A DNA stretch of 64,000 bases from CADEEV01 sp032127875 (lineage in GTDB: Bacteria > Acidobacteriota > Vicinamibacteria > Fen-336), in NCBI GenBank assembly GCA_032127875.1, contig JAQBHI010000038.1:1-64000 (forward strand), in the 5' to 3' direction. This document shows positions 33,185 to 42,300 of the stretch, piece by piece. The notes beneath the pieces are model-generated. The model was not told the DNA's origin and made no database searches. It saw only the letters and a program-made list of their open reading frames with translations. Both the position numbers and the translations under genes were made by a program. Positions within the stretch are counted from its first letter, which is position 1; each line of letters starts with the position of its first letter.

Positions 33185-35196
33185 AGCTCGCGGCAGCGGG
33201 CGCATGCTGCGCGCTGGCTCTCACCGCCTGTCGCAGCCAGGCGCCCGCGCCTGCACAGGCGCTCCATGCCCGGCACCTGGTCATCGTCACTATCGACACG
33301 CTGCGCGCGGACCATGTCGGCGCCTACGGCGACACCCGCGCCGCGACACCGCATCTGGACGCGTTGGCGCGCACGGGCGCCATGGCCAGCGAGGCCTCGG
33401 CGCAGGTGCCGCTCACGCGCCCTTCCCACGTCGCGATCTTCACGGGAGAACTGCCGACCCAGACCGGAATCCGCGACAACATCTCGCCCGCGGTCCTGCC
33501 CAGCGTGCCGCTGCTCGCCGAGGTGCTGAAGAAGGCCGGCTTCGCCACGGGCGCCTTCGTATCGTCGGTGGTCCTCGACGCTTCTTCGGGACTGGGGCGC
33601 GGCTTCGACAAATACGACGACGATTTTGAGGGGCCCGTTGGCACCGCCCAGTTCCTGAACACCCTGCAAGAGAAGGGAGACGTGACGACGGCCCAGGCGA
33701 TCTCCTGGCTCGAGACGACGCGCGCTGGCGCGCCTGACGCTCGCGTCTTTTTGTGGCTGCATCTGTACGAGCCGCACGATCCCTACGAGCCTCCCGAACC
33801 GTACGCCTCGCGCTTTCGTGAGCGGCCCTATGCCGGCGAGGTGGCGTTCGCCGACGACCTCCTCGGCCGACTCGACGCGGCGTTGGCGCGTCTTGGCCTC
33901 ACGGACGACACGGCGCTGCTAGTCACCTCGGACCATGGCGAAGGCCTGGGCGACCACGGCGAGACGCTGCACGGTTTCTTCGTGTACCAGTCGACCCTTC
34001 ACGTGCCCTTCTTCGTGCGCGCCCCCGGTGTCGCACCGGGCACTCGCCTGACGAACGCGGTTCAGCTCGTCGACGTCTTCCCCACCTCGCTCGAGCTGCT
34101 CGGTGTCCCGCTGCCCGGCGCCAAGCTGGCCGGCCGCAGCCTGGCCGGCGCGCTGCGCGGCGAAAGCGCGGGCCCGCAGAACAGCGTCTACGCCGAGTCG
34201 CTGGTGCCGCTGCTGCATTTCGGCTGGAGCGACCTGCGCGTGATGCGCGAGGGCCGCTTCAAGTACATCCAGGCGCCGCGCCCCGAGCTCTACGATCTCG
34301 GGACCGACCGAGGCGAGCTCCGCAATCTCTTCGCGACCCAGCGCTCGCGCGCCGAAGCGCTGCGCGCAGGACTCGGGCGGATCCTCGATGCCGAACGCGC
34401 CGCGGCGGTGAGCTCCACGGCTGCGGCTCCGGCCGCCGCTCCGGAGCTACTCGAGAAGCTGGGCGCGCTGGGCTACGTCGGCGGCGCCGCGCCCGCCGAA
34501 ACTACGACGCCCGGCGCCGACCCCAAGGACAAGGTGGAGGACTTCCGGATCGCGAACGCTCTGATGCGCGAAGGCCTGCTGCGGTTTCACGACCGGGACT
34601 ATGCCGCGAGCGCCAGCCGCTTTCAGGAGGTCCTGGCCCGCAAGGTCGAGAGTTTCGAGGTTCACTACTACCTGGCGCGCGCGCTCAGCGGCCAGGGCCG
34701 CGACAAACAGGCCGTGGCCCATTTCGAAGAGGCCGCCAGGCGCTCGCCGGCGTTTGGGCCGGCCTGGGAGGGCCTGGGCGACGCGCTCTTGTCGACCGGA
34801 CGCAAGAGCGACGCGTGCAGGGCCTACGAGAAGGCGCTTCCGCTGGCACCTCGCAACGCGGCGCTGCGCTCCCGCCTGGGCGATCTGCAGCGGGCGCTGG
34901 GCGCCATCGACGAGGCTATCCGTCGGCAGACGGAAGCCACCGAGCTGGGGCCCGACGTCGCTTCCTACTGGAACTCGCTGGGAATGACCCTCGGTGGCAA
35001 CCGGCGCGAGGCCGAGGCCGAGCGCGCCTTCAGGCAAGCGACCCGCCTCGACGCCAAGGACCCGCGCTATGCCTACAACCTCGGCTTGATCCTGGTACGG
35101 CAGGGACGTGCGGCCGAGGGGCGGCCATGGTTCGAGAAGACGCTTGCCCTCGACCCGACGTTCGCCCCGGCCCGAGAGCAGCTCGCCGGGCACTGA
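33181..35196 (+). CDS. Sulfatase-like/TPR lipoprotein (partner of the preceding gene)
   Basis: 671 residues. MKLAAAGACCALALTACRSQ is a lipoprotein signal with lipobox LTAC. The catalytic domain has VTIDTLRADHVGAYGD, VPLTRPSHVAIFTG with Thr79 at the nucleophile site and VTSDHGEGLGDHGETLHG. Hinge KLGALGYVGGAA then GADPKDKVEDF opens a TPR array (about 450-671), e.g. FEVHYYLARALSGQGRDKQAV. It starts inside the stop of the first gene, and both have the same order of domains. As a lipoprotein it may sit on the outer or inner membrane opposite its anchored partner. Confidence 0.87.
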   Translation: MKLAAAGACCALALTACRSQAPAPAQALHARHLVIVTIDTLRADHVGAYGDTRAATPHLDALARTGAMASEASAQVPLTRPSHVAIFTGELPTQTGIRDNISPAVLPSVPLLAEVLKKAGFATGAFVSSVVLDASSGLGRGFDKYDDDFEGPVGTAQFLNTLQEKGDVTTAQAISWLETTRAGAPDARVFLWLHLYEPHDPYEPPEPYASRFRERPYAGEVAFADDLLGRLDAALARLGLTDDTALLVTSDHGEGLGDHGETLHGFFVYQSTLHVPFFVRAPGVAPGTRLTNAVQLVDVFPTSLELLGVPLPGAKLAGRSLAGALRGESAGPQNSVYAESLVPLLHFGWSDLRVMREGRFKYIQAPRPELYDLGTDRGELRNLFATQRSRAEALRAGLGRILDAERAAAVSSTAAAPAAAPELLEKLGALGYVGGAAPAETTTPGADPKDKVEDFRIANALMREGLLRFHDRDYAASASRFQEVLARKVESFEVHYYLARALSGQGRDKQAVAHFEEAARRSPAFGPAWEGLGDALLSTGRKSDACRAYEKALPLAPRNAALRSRLGDLQRALGAIDEAIRRQTEATELGPDVASYWNSLGMTLGGNRREAEAERAFRQATRLDAKDPRYAYNLGLILVRQGRAAEGRPWFEKTLALDPTFAPAREQLAGH

Positions 35197-35239
35197 AGCG
35201 TAGCCCGAAGAAGCCTCGCCTCGACACGAGATCTCTGCT

Positions 35240-35623
35240 TCATTCCTGCTTGGGTCTCCCCTTGAGCTGGGCCACGAGGCTCTTTGGCGCCTGCAGCCGC
35301 CACGCTTGTTCCAGGAGCCGCTCGAGCAGGTCGACCCGCACCTGCTTCAAACGAACCAGCATCGCCGGATAGGCCCGATAGTGGTCCGTCACATAGAAGG
35401 CCGCTGGATCCAACTCGAGGAGCACGTCACGATCGTCGAAGCCGATTCGGATCGCGATCGTCTCGCCATCCTCCTTGAGCCGCGCCAGAAACTTCTTGCG
35501 AACGTGCAGCGACGGTGTCCCGCAGGACATCCCCGTCTCCACCCCGGGCAGTTTCGTCGCCAGCTTGCACACCCCTGCCCAGGCCGTGCCGCGTCGGGTC
35601 GCGCCCTTGCGCCGCCGTGCCAT
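35240..35623 (-). CDS. MmcQ/YjbR-family DNA-binding-like protein
   Basis: 127 residues from ATG 35623. MARRRKGATRRGTAWAGVCK, then KLPGVETGMSCGTPSLHVRKKFLARL, TIAIRIGFDDRDVLL, FYVTDHYRAYPAMLVRL match the YjbR/MmcQ fold (first strand 'G....GtpsfkvrkkfFarl', then the 'dryraypavlvrL' element). The family is a small, DNA-binding-like fold of uncertain role. It lies 11 bp after the carbonic anhydrase gene, likely one transcript. Confidence 0.83.
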   Translation of the reverse strand: MARRRKGATRRGTAWAGVCKLATKLPGVETGMSCGTPSLHVRKKFLARLKEDGETIAIRIGFDDRDVLLELDPAAFYVTDHYRAYPAMLVRLKQVRVDLLERLLEQAWRLQAPKSLVAQLKGRPKQE

Positions 35624-35634
35624 CGAAGCGTGGC

Positions 35635-36282
35635 TCACCCTTGGGACTTCGTCAGCGTGGCTGAGGTCACACCCTCGAAGAAATCGACGAGCCCCGTCTC
35701 GAGGGAATACTCGGCTCCGACGACCAGGAGTCCATCTCTCTGGATCAGTTCTTCGAGGACTTCCGATCCGTGTCGCAGATGGTTTGCGGAAACGCGAATG
35801 TTGGCTCGCACGGCCTGCGCCACCAGGGCCAGCGGGTCGTGCTTGAGCGGTGTGGCCAGAAGCGCCTCCACGGAGGGCCGAACGCGGTCGACGATCGAAC
35901 GCAGATGCCGCGATTGGTGCTCGGTCGTCTGCTGGAGCTCTTCCAGGGTAGCCAGGATAGCCCCGCACTGGGAATGCCCCAGGACCACGACCAGGCGTGT
36001 GCCGAAGCGGGCTGCGGCGAACTCGACGCTGCCGACCTGGGAAGAGGCGACGATGTTGCCCGCGACGCGGATCACGAATAGATCGCCCAGGCCCTGGTCG
36101 AAGACGATCTCTGCCGGCACCCGCGAGTCGGAACAGCCGAGAATGATGGCGAACGGCTCCTGACCCGCCGCCAATTCGTTGCGGCGACCCTGGTTCGTGA
36201 GCGCGCCACGGCTTCGTATCTCGGATACGAAGCGACGGTTGCCCTCGCGCAGGCGTGCCAGCCCTTCCGGCGCTGAGATCAT
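35635..36282 (-). CDS. Beta-carbonic anhydrase
   Basis: 215 residues. The zinc ligands are C50 and H103/C106, in ILGCSDSRVPAE and VLGHSQCGAIL, with the D52-R54 dyad. IRVAGN is the third conserved block. It interconverts CO2 and bicarbonate in the cytosol. The length and the preceding LREGNRRFV segment are standard for the family. It is followed by the MmcQ-type gene and lies upstream of a convergent boundary. Confidence 0.95.
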   Translation of the reverse strand: MISAPEGLARLREGNRRFVSEIRSRGALTNQGRRNELAAGQEPFAIILGCSDSRVPAEIVFDQGLGDLFVIRVAGNIVASSQVGSVEFAAARFGTRLVVVLGHSQCGAILATLEELQQTTEHQSRHLRSIVDRVRPSVEALLATPLKHDPLALVAQAVRANIRVSANHLRHGSEVLEELIQRDGLLVVGAEYSLETGLVDFFEGVTSATLTKSQG

Positions 36283-36350
36283 CGACGCTTCATCCTCGTC
36301 CAGCTAGCAAACTCTCGTCCCGTCGGCGATTGTAGCGGGTCCGCCGGCTG

Positions 36351-39300
36351 TCAGCTGCGCGCCACGACCGCGACGCGATCTCCGAGGTCGATCTTCAGGT
36401 CGTGTCGTCCGCCATCGTCCAACAGGGGAATCGCACGCGGGTCGACGGCGGCACCGTCGAGCACCGCCTGGGCGACGCCCCCCGAGCGACCTTCCGGGTT
36501 GACGACGTCGATCAGGTAGCTTGTCGTGCCGAAGCGCCAGGCGATCGAAAACCCGGGCCAGGCCCCTGGGATGCAGGGATCGATCTCGAAGGTGGCCCCG
36601 CGGCGGTGCAAGCCGAGGATATTTTCGAGGCCAGCCCTGTACATCCAACCTGCCGAGCCCGTGTACCAGGTCCAGCCTGCCCGACCGGCATGAGACGGAT
36701 GCGCGAACACGTCGCCGGCAAGCACGTAGGGCTCGGCCTTGTAGCGCTCGACGTCGGGCGCGGTGCGCGTGTGATTGGCCGGGTTCAGCATGTGGAAGAG
36801 CTCGACCGCTTCGTCGCCGTGTCCACGCTGCGCCATGGCCATGACCGTCCACACGGCGGCGTGGGTGTACTGGCCGCCGTTCTCCCGCACCCCGGGCGGA
36901 TAGCCCTTGATGTAGCCGGGCTCCTGTCGCGAGCGATCGAAGGGAGGCGTGAGCAAGGCCAGCAGCCGATGCCCGCGCCGCACGAGCTGCGCCCGGACCG
37001 CGTCCATGGCACGGTCGGCGTAGCGCTCCGGCACGGCCGCGGAGAGCACCGCCCAGGACTGCGCGATCGAGTCGATCCGGCATTCGTCGTTCTGGCCTGA
37101 GCCGAGCGGTGAGCCGTCGTCGTAGTATCCGCGGCGGTACCAGTCGCCGTCCCAGGTCCGCTCGAGCATCGCCGCGAGCCTGGCGGCCTCGCGCCGGTAG
37201 CGAAGGCCTCGCTCTGGGTCGCCCCGCTCCTCGCACAGCGGAGCGAACTCCGCGAGCACGCCGTGGAGAAAGAACCCCACCCACGTGCTCTCCCCACGGC
37301 CTTGCCAGCCCACGCGGTTCATGCCGTCGTTCCAGTCTCCGCTTCCGATCAGCGGCAACCCGTGTGCCCCTGCCGTCAACCCCTTGTCGATGGCTCGCAG
37401 GCAGTGCTCGAAGAGCGAGCCACGCTCCGCGGACAGGCGGGGCTGGATGTAGGCCTCCTGCGCGTCTGGTGCCAGAGCGGGGGCCTCCAGGAACGCAGCC
37501 ATCTCGTCGAGCACGCCCGCGTCTCCGGTGGTGCGCGCGTAGTGCGCCGCCGCGTAGGGCAGCCACAGCAGATCGTCCGAGCAGCGGGTACGGGTGCCAC
37601 GCCCGCTGGGCTCGTGCCACCAGTGCTGCACGTCGCCTTCGACGAACTGGTGACCGGCCGCACGCAGCAGATGCTCGCGGGCGAGATCCGGCCGCGCCAG
37701 GACCAGGGCCATCGTGTCTTGGAGCTGATCGCGGAAACCGAACGCTCCACCGGGCTGGTAATAGCCCGAGCGAGCCCACAGGCGGCAGCTCAGGTCCTGA
37801 TAGAGGAGCCAGCGGTTCATCAACAGGTCGAAGGAGTCGTCCGGGGTGTTCACGTGCACGGCGTCGAGAGTCCGATCCCAGGCGCGACCCACGACGCCCA
37901 GCGCGGACTCGGCCGCCGCCGCTGAGCCGTGGCGCGCGACGAGTTGGCGCGCCTCGGGAGCATCCCTTGCCTGGCCCAATAAGAACACCAGCGCTCGCGT
38001 CTCGCCGGGGGCAAGCGAGAACGACACCTGCAGCGCTGCGCACGGATCGAGACCCGCGCCAAAGCGGCCGGACAGCGTCTCGCGTGCCAGGGCGGCCGGC
38101 CGCGCCAGCGAGCCGTTGCGGCCCAGGAACGAGGCCCGGTCGCCGGTGGCGGAGCGGATGGTGTCGCTGGCGTGGGCAAAGGCCACGTGTCCCGGGTACT
38201 CGGTGTTGTAGGGATTGCGCGCCATGATCGTGCCGGCCACAGCGTCGAGCTCGGTCACGACGTGAAGCCCGTGGCCCTCGCGGGGCGGACCCAGGATCCA
38301 CTCGTTGTAAGCGTACACGCTCAAGCGACGAGGCAGGGCGCCCTGGTTCGTCAATGTGAGCCTCGAGAGCTTCACGGGATCGTTCGCGTCCACGAACACG
38401 TCGAGCTCGTGGCGGATCGCTTGTGCGACCTGCAAAAAGCGGGTGAGGCCGGCTGAGTGCCGGATCAGGAGGCGACTATCCGGCGTGCGCCGCAGCGGGC
38501 TCAGGGTCGGAGACCACAATTCGGCCGTCTCATCGTCACGGATGAAGAGCGCCTCGCCAGTCGGGTCGCTGACAGGGTCGTTCGCGAAGGGCGTCAGCCG
38601 GTTCTCGCGGCTGTTGCCGGCCCACGTATGGGCCGCTCCGCTGGCGGTGACGATCGTGCCGAACACGGGATTGGCGATCACGTTCGCCCACGGCAACGGG
38701 GTCTCCGTTGCACCTTCGAGCAGCACGACGTATTCCCGACCGTCAGCGCCGAACCCTCCCAGGCCGTTGGCCAAGCTCAGGGGTGGCACCTCGAGGTTGG
38801 AAACGGCAACGGGAGCCGGATCTCGAGAGGGTGTCAGTTGTGGTGGCTCCGGCTCAGGCCACTGGACGTGGGCGTGCTCGAGCTGTGCCGCCAGCCCACC
38901 GCGATCGCCGCTCAGGACAGCACGCGCCACGGCTGCGAGCAGGACGCGCTCGGCGTCTCCCAAGCGGTCGCCGCGCAGCAGGTAGGCGCCGCCGGGTTGG
39001 TGGCGCCACGCCCTCCACGGGCCGTTGTCGAGCAGCGCCGTGAGCTGGCCGTGCATCTCGTCGAGATAGCTGGCCGGCTGCTCGTTCAGAATCACGACAT
39101 CGGCACGCAGCCCCTTGAGCCTCCAGTACTCCTGGGCCTGCAGGACCTCCTGGACGAGTGGCAGATCGCCTTCTCCGGCCACCCGCACGAGCAGGATCGG
39201 GAGGTCCCCCGAGATGCCGTGCGGCCAGAGGCCTTCCTGGCCGAGCTCACTCCTGGCCAGGATCTCCGGGCCCGAGCGCAGCGAGCGGTCGGCGTACAGC

Positions 39301-42300
39301 ACGCGCGACGCGAGGCGCTCGTAGAGCAAGGCGTCCTCGCTTTTGACCCCGAGGTGCCGCAGCGCGCTCTGCGCGTGTGCAAAAGCGAGGGCGAAGCTCC
39401 GGGCCGCGGCGCTGGGCTCATGGTATTTCTGGGCAAGCGCCAGGGCCGTGTCGCGGGAGAGCGCCATGCCCGTCGCGAACGACAGCCGCACGAAACCCCC
39501 GGGCGCAAGCCGGACGCGTTGACGCAAGCTGACGACGGGGTCGAGCACGACACCGGTGGTGCCGGACAGGGATCGCCCGTCGAGTGCCTGGGGATCCTCC
39601 ACCCCGCGCCCTCGGCCCAGGAAGCGCGCGCGGTCCGTCTCCCACTCGAGCGGGCCCTGCGTGCGGCCTTCCAGGCTCAGGACGTGCACCGCCCACAGCC
39701 GCGCCTCGTCGGGCGAGCGTGGTCGACGACTGCAAAGCAGCGCGGTGCGTTCCGGGAGGTACTCCGTCTCGAGAAACAGCTTTCCGAAAGCCGGGTGAGC
39801 CAGATCGTCCGCCGCCGGGCCGAGCACGACCTCGGCGTAACTCGTGATCTCGATCTCGCGGGGGCGGTCGCTGTGGTTCGTCAGCGCCAGCCTGCGCACC
39901 TCCACGTCGTCCTCGGTGGAGACCGCGATCTCGAGCAGCGTGGCGATACCGTCGTCGCGGCGGCTGAAGCTCGCCTTCTCCGCGAGGAACGTCACCAGGT
40001 AGTTCTCCGTATCTGCGCCCACCGGGTGATGCGTGGCTGACCACACGCTGCCGCTGCGGACGTCCCGGAGATACAGGAACTGGCTTCCCAAATCGCGGGT
40101 CGCGTCCTCACGGTAGCGCGTCACGACCCGGCCTCGGCAGAAGCTGGCGCCTCCGCCGGCGTTGGTCACGACCGTGGTGTAGCTGCCGTTCGACAGGAAC
40201 TGCGCATGTGGCCACATGGTGTGCGGCGATCGGAAACGGCGCAGGGCCTGCGTCGGCGCAGGGCCGGCCGCCCGTGTCTCCTCGACCGGGCGGGGCTGGG
40301 TGATCGCGGCTCGGCGCGGGACCCGCTCCTGCAGCAGCAGCTCCGTGGCCTGCACGCGCGGATCGGCGTGGAAGCGCTTTACCATCTGGTCGCCGAGCAG
40401 GACGTTGGAGAGCGACACCAGCGTCATCCCCTGGTGATGCGCCATGAAGGCGCGCACCAGGGTTCCTCCGGAAGCGGAGGCTCGCTCAGCTGTGCCCGGT
40501 TCGCCGAGCGTCGCGTGTGTGTAGTCGATCGCCTCGTAGAAGCCGTAGGCGCCCGCGCGCCCTTCCGCCGCCAGGCGCCGCAGGTTGCGTGCAGCGAGCT
40601 GCGGGTCGACCATCGCGGCGAGGGCGGTGGCATAGGGCGCCACGACCAGCTCGTCGGCGAGGCCGCGTTTCAGGCCGAGTCCGGGGACGCCGAAGGCTTT
40701 GTACTGGTAGTTGCCGTGGCGGTCAGAGAGGTTGTAGCCGCACTCGGAGATTCCCCAGGGCACCCTTCGCCCCGCTGCGTACTCGACCTGCCGGCGTACG
40801 ACCATGCGGCAGGTCTGGTCGAGCAACGTCTCCGGGTAGCTCTTCATGACCAAGAGCGGCATCAAGTACTCGAAAGCGGTGCCGCTCCAGGACAGCAAGG
40901 TCGGCGTGCCGTCGAGATTCGTGACCAACCGGCCCAGGTGGAACCAGTGCGTCTCGGGCAGCTCGCCGCGGGCGATGGCGATGAAGCTCGCCAGGCGCGC
41001 TTCGGAAGCCAGCAGGTCGTAGTACGACTGGTCCAGACGACCGGGCCGCTCGGAGTCGGCGAGGCGAAAGCCGATCGAGAAGATACGGCGCTGGGGGTCG
41101 TAGAGGAAGCGGAAGCTCATTCCCTCGGCGAAGGAGCTGGCTCGACGGGCCAGCTCCGCCAAGCCCGCTTGGCGCAGCCCCTCGGCGAGCGTCATGAGCG
41201 CCCCAACCAGGTTCCCGCTGTCGACGGTCGAGACGTAGCGGGGCGGGAGTGCTGCCAGGCTCTGCGTGTCGTACCAGTTGAGCAGATGGCCCTCGTATCT
41301 CTCGAGGCCCTCCATGGTCGTGAGCGTCGCGTCGATCCTCTTGGCGAGAGCGCTCTTGGTGACGAAGCCGAGGTCGCAAGCCGCCAGTGTCGCGAGCAGC
41401 CCCATCCCGATGTTGGTGGGAGAGGTCCGATGCGCGACCCGCGGCTCCGGCACTTCCTGGAAGTTGTCGGCCGGCAAGCCGTGATCTTCCGGACCCATGA
41501 ATTCTTCGAAGTAGCGCCAGCTGTCGTGAGCGACGCGCTCGAAGAGGGCGCGGTCCTCGGGGCCGAGCGCCAGGCGCCGTTCCGGCACGGGCCTGCTGAG
41601 CACGTATGCGACGAGCGGCGCGGCGGCCCACAGGAAGAGCACCGGCAGCGCGGGTGCAAGCCCGGCCGGGCGGGCGACGGCGACCAGCGCGAGGCCGAGC
41701 AAGGCGATGATCGGGCTCGCGATCATTTCCATCACGAAGGCAGGGGCGCCGCTGCGGGCGCGTCCTAGCTCTGCGCTCGCCGAGGCCGTCTCCCACTCCA
41801 GCATGCGGCGCTGCGTGCCCGCCAGTCGGACCAGCGTCAAGCCGATCGCGTGCAACCTCTCCCAGGCCTCGCTCGCTAGGAAGGTCAGTTGCAGGCCGGT
41901 CTGCGCGAGCACCGTGCTCGCGTCTTCTCTCACCACGCCAAAGAAGACACGCCACGGCTGCTGCGGAGGCGGACCGCCGACGGTCGTGAGCGCCAGCGGA
42001 TAGAGGTTGAACGCGAGCGCCGCCAGCACCGCGGCCGTCCAGACCAGCGGGCTTCCGGGCAGCGTCGTCCACCCGAGCAGTAGCAGGGCCACGGTCGCGG
42101 GCGCCATCAAGCTTCGCCTCAGGTTGTCCAGGATCTTCCAGCGCGAGATCAGCGGCAGGCGGTTGCGGCGCAGGCCGGAGCGTGTCGGGACGATCGGGAA
42201 CAGCCACCACAGAATCTGCCAATCACCCCGCACCCACCGGTGTTGGCGCCGCGCGTGGGCGAGGACGCTCGCGGGGTAGTCGTCGACGACCTCGATGTCG

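Noticed and set aside
31523..33205. 560-codon frame opposite the sulfatase/TPR gene
   Set aside because: Reverse complement of TPR coding sequence; Leu/Arg-rich with no family features.
36304..38301. 665-codon frame overlapping the glucan synthase gene
   Set aside because: Same strand, wrong frame, with no motif; the glucan synthase frame has GH94 motifs through this region.
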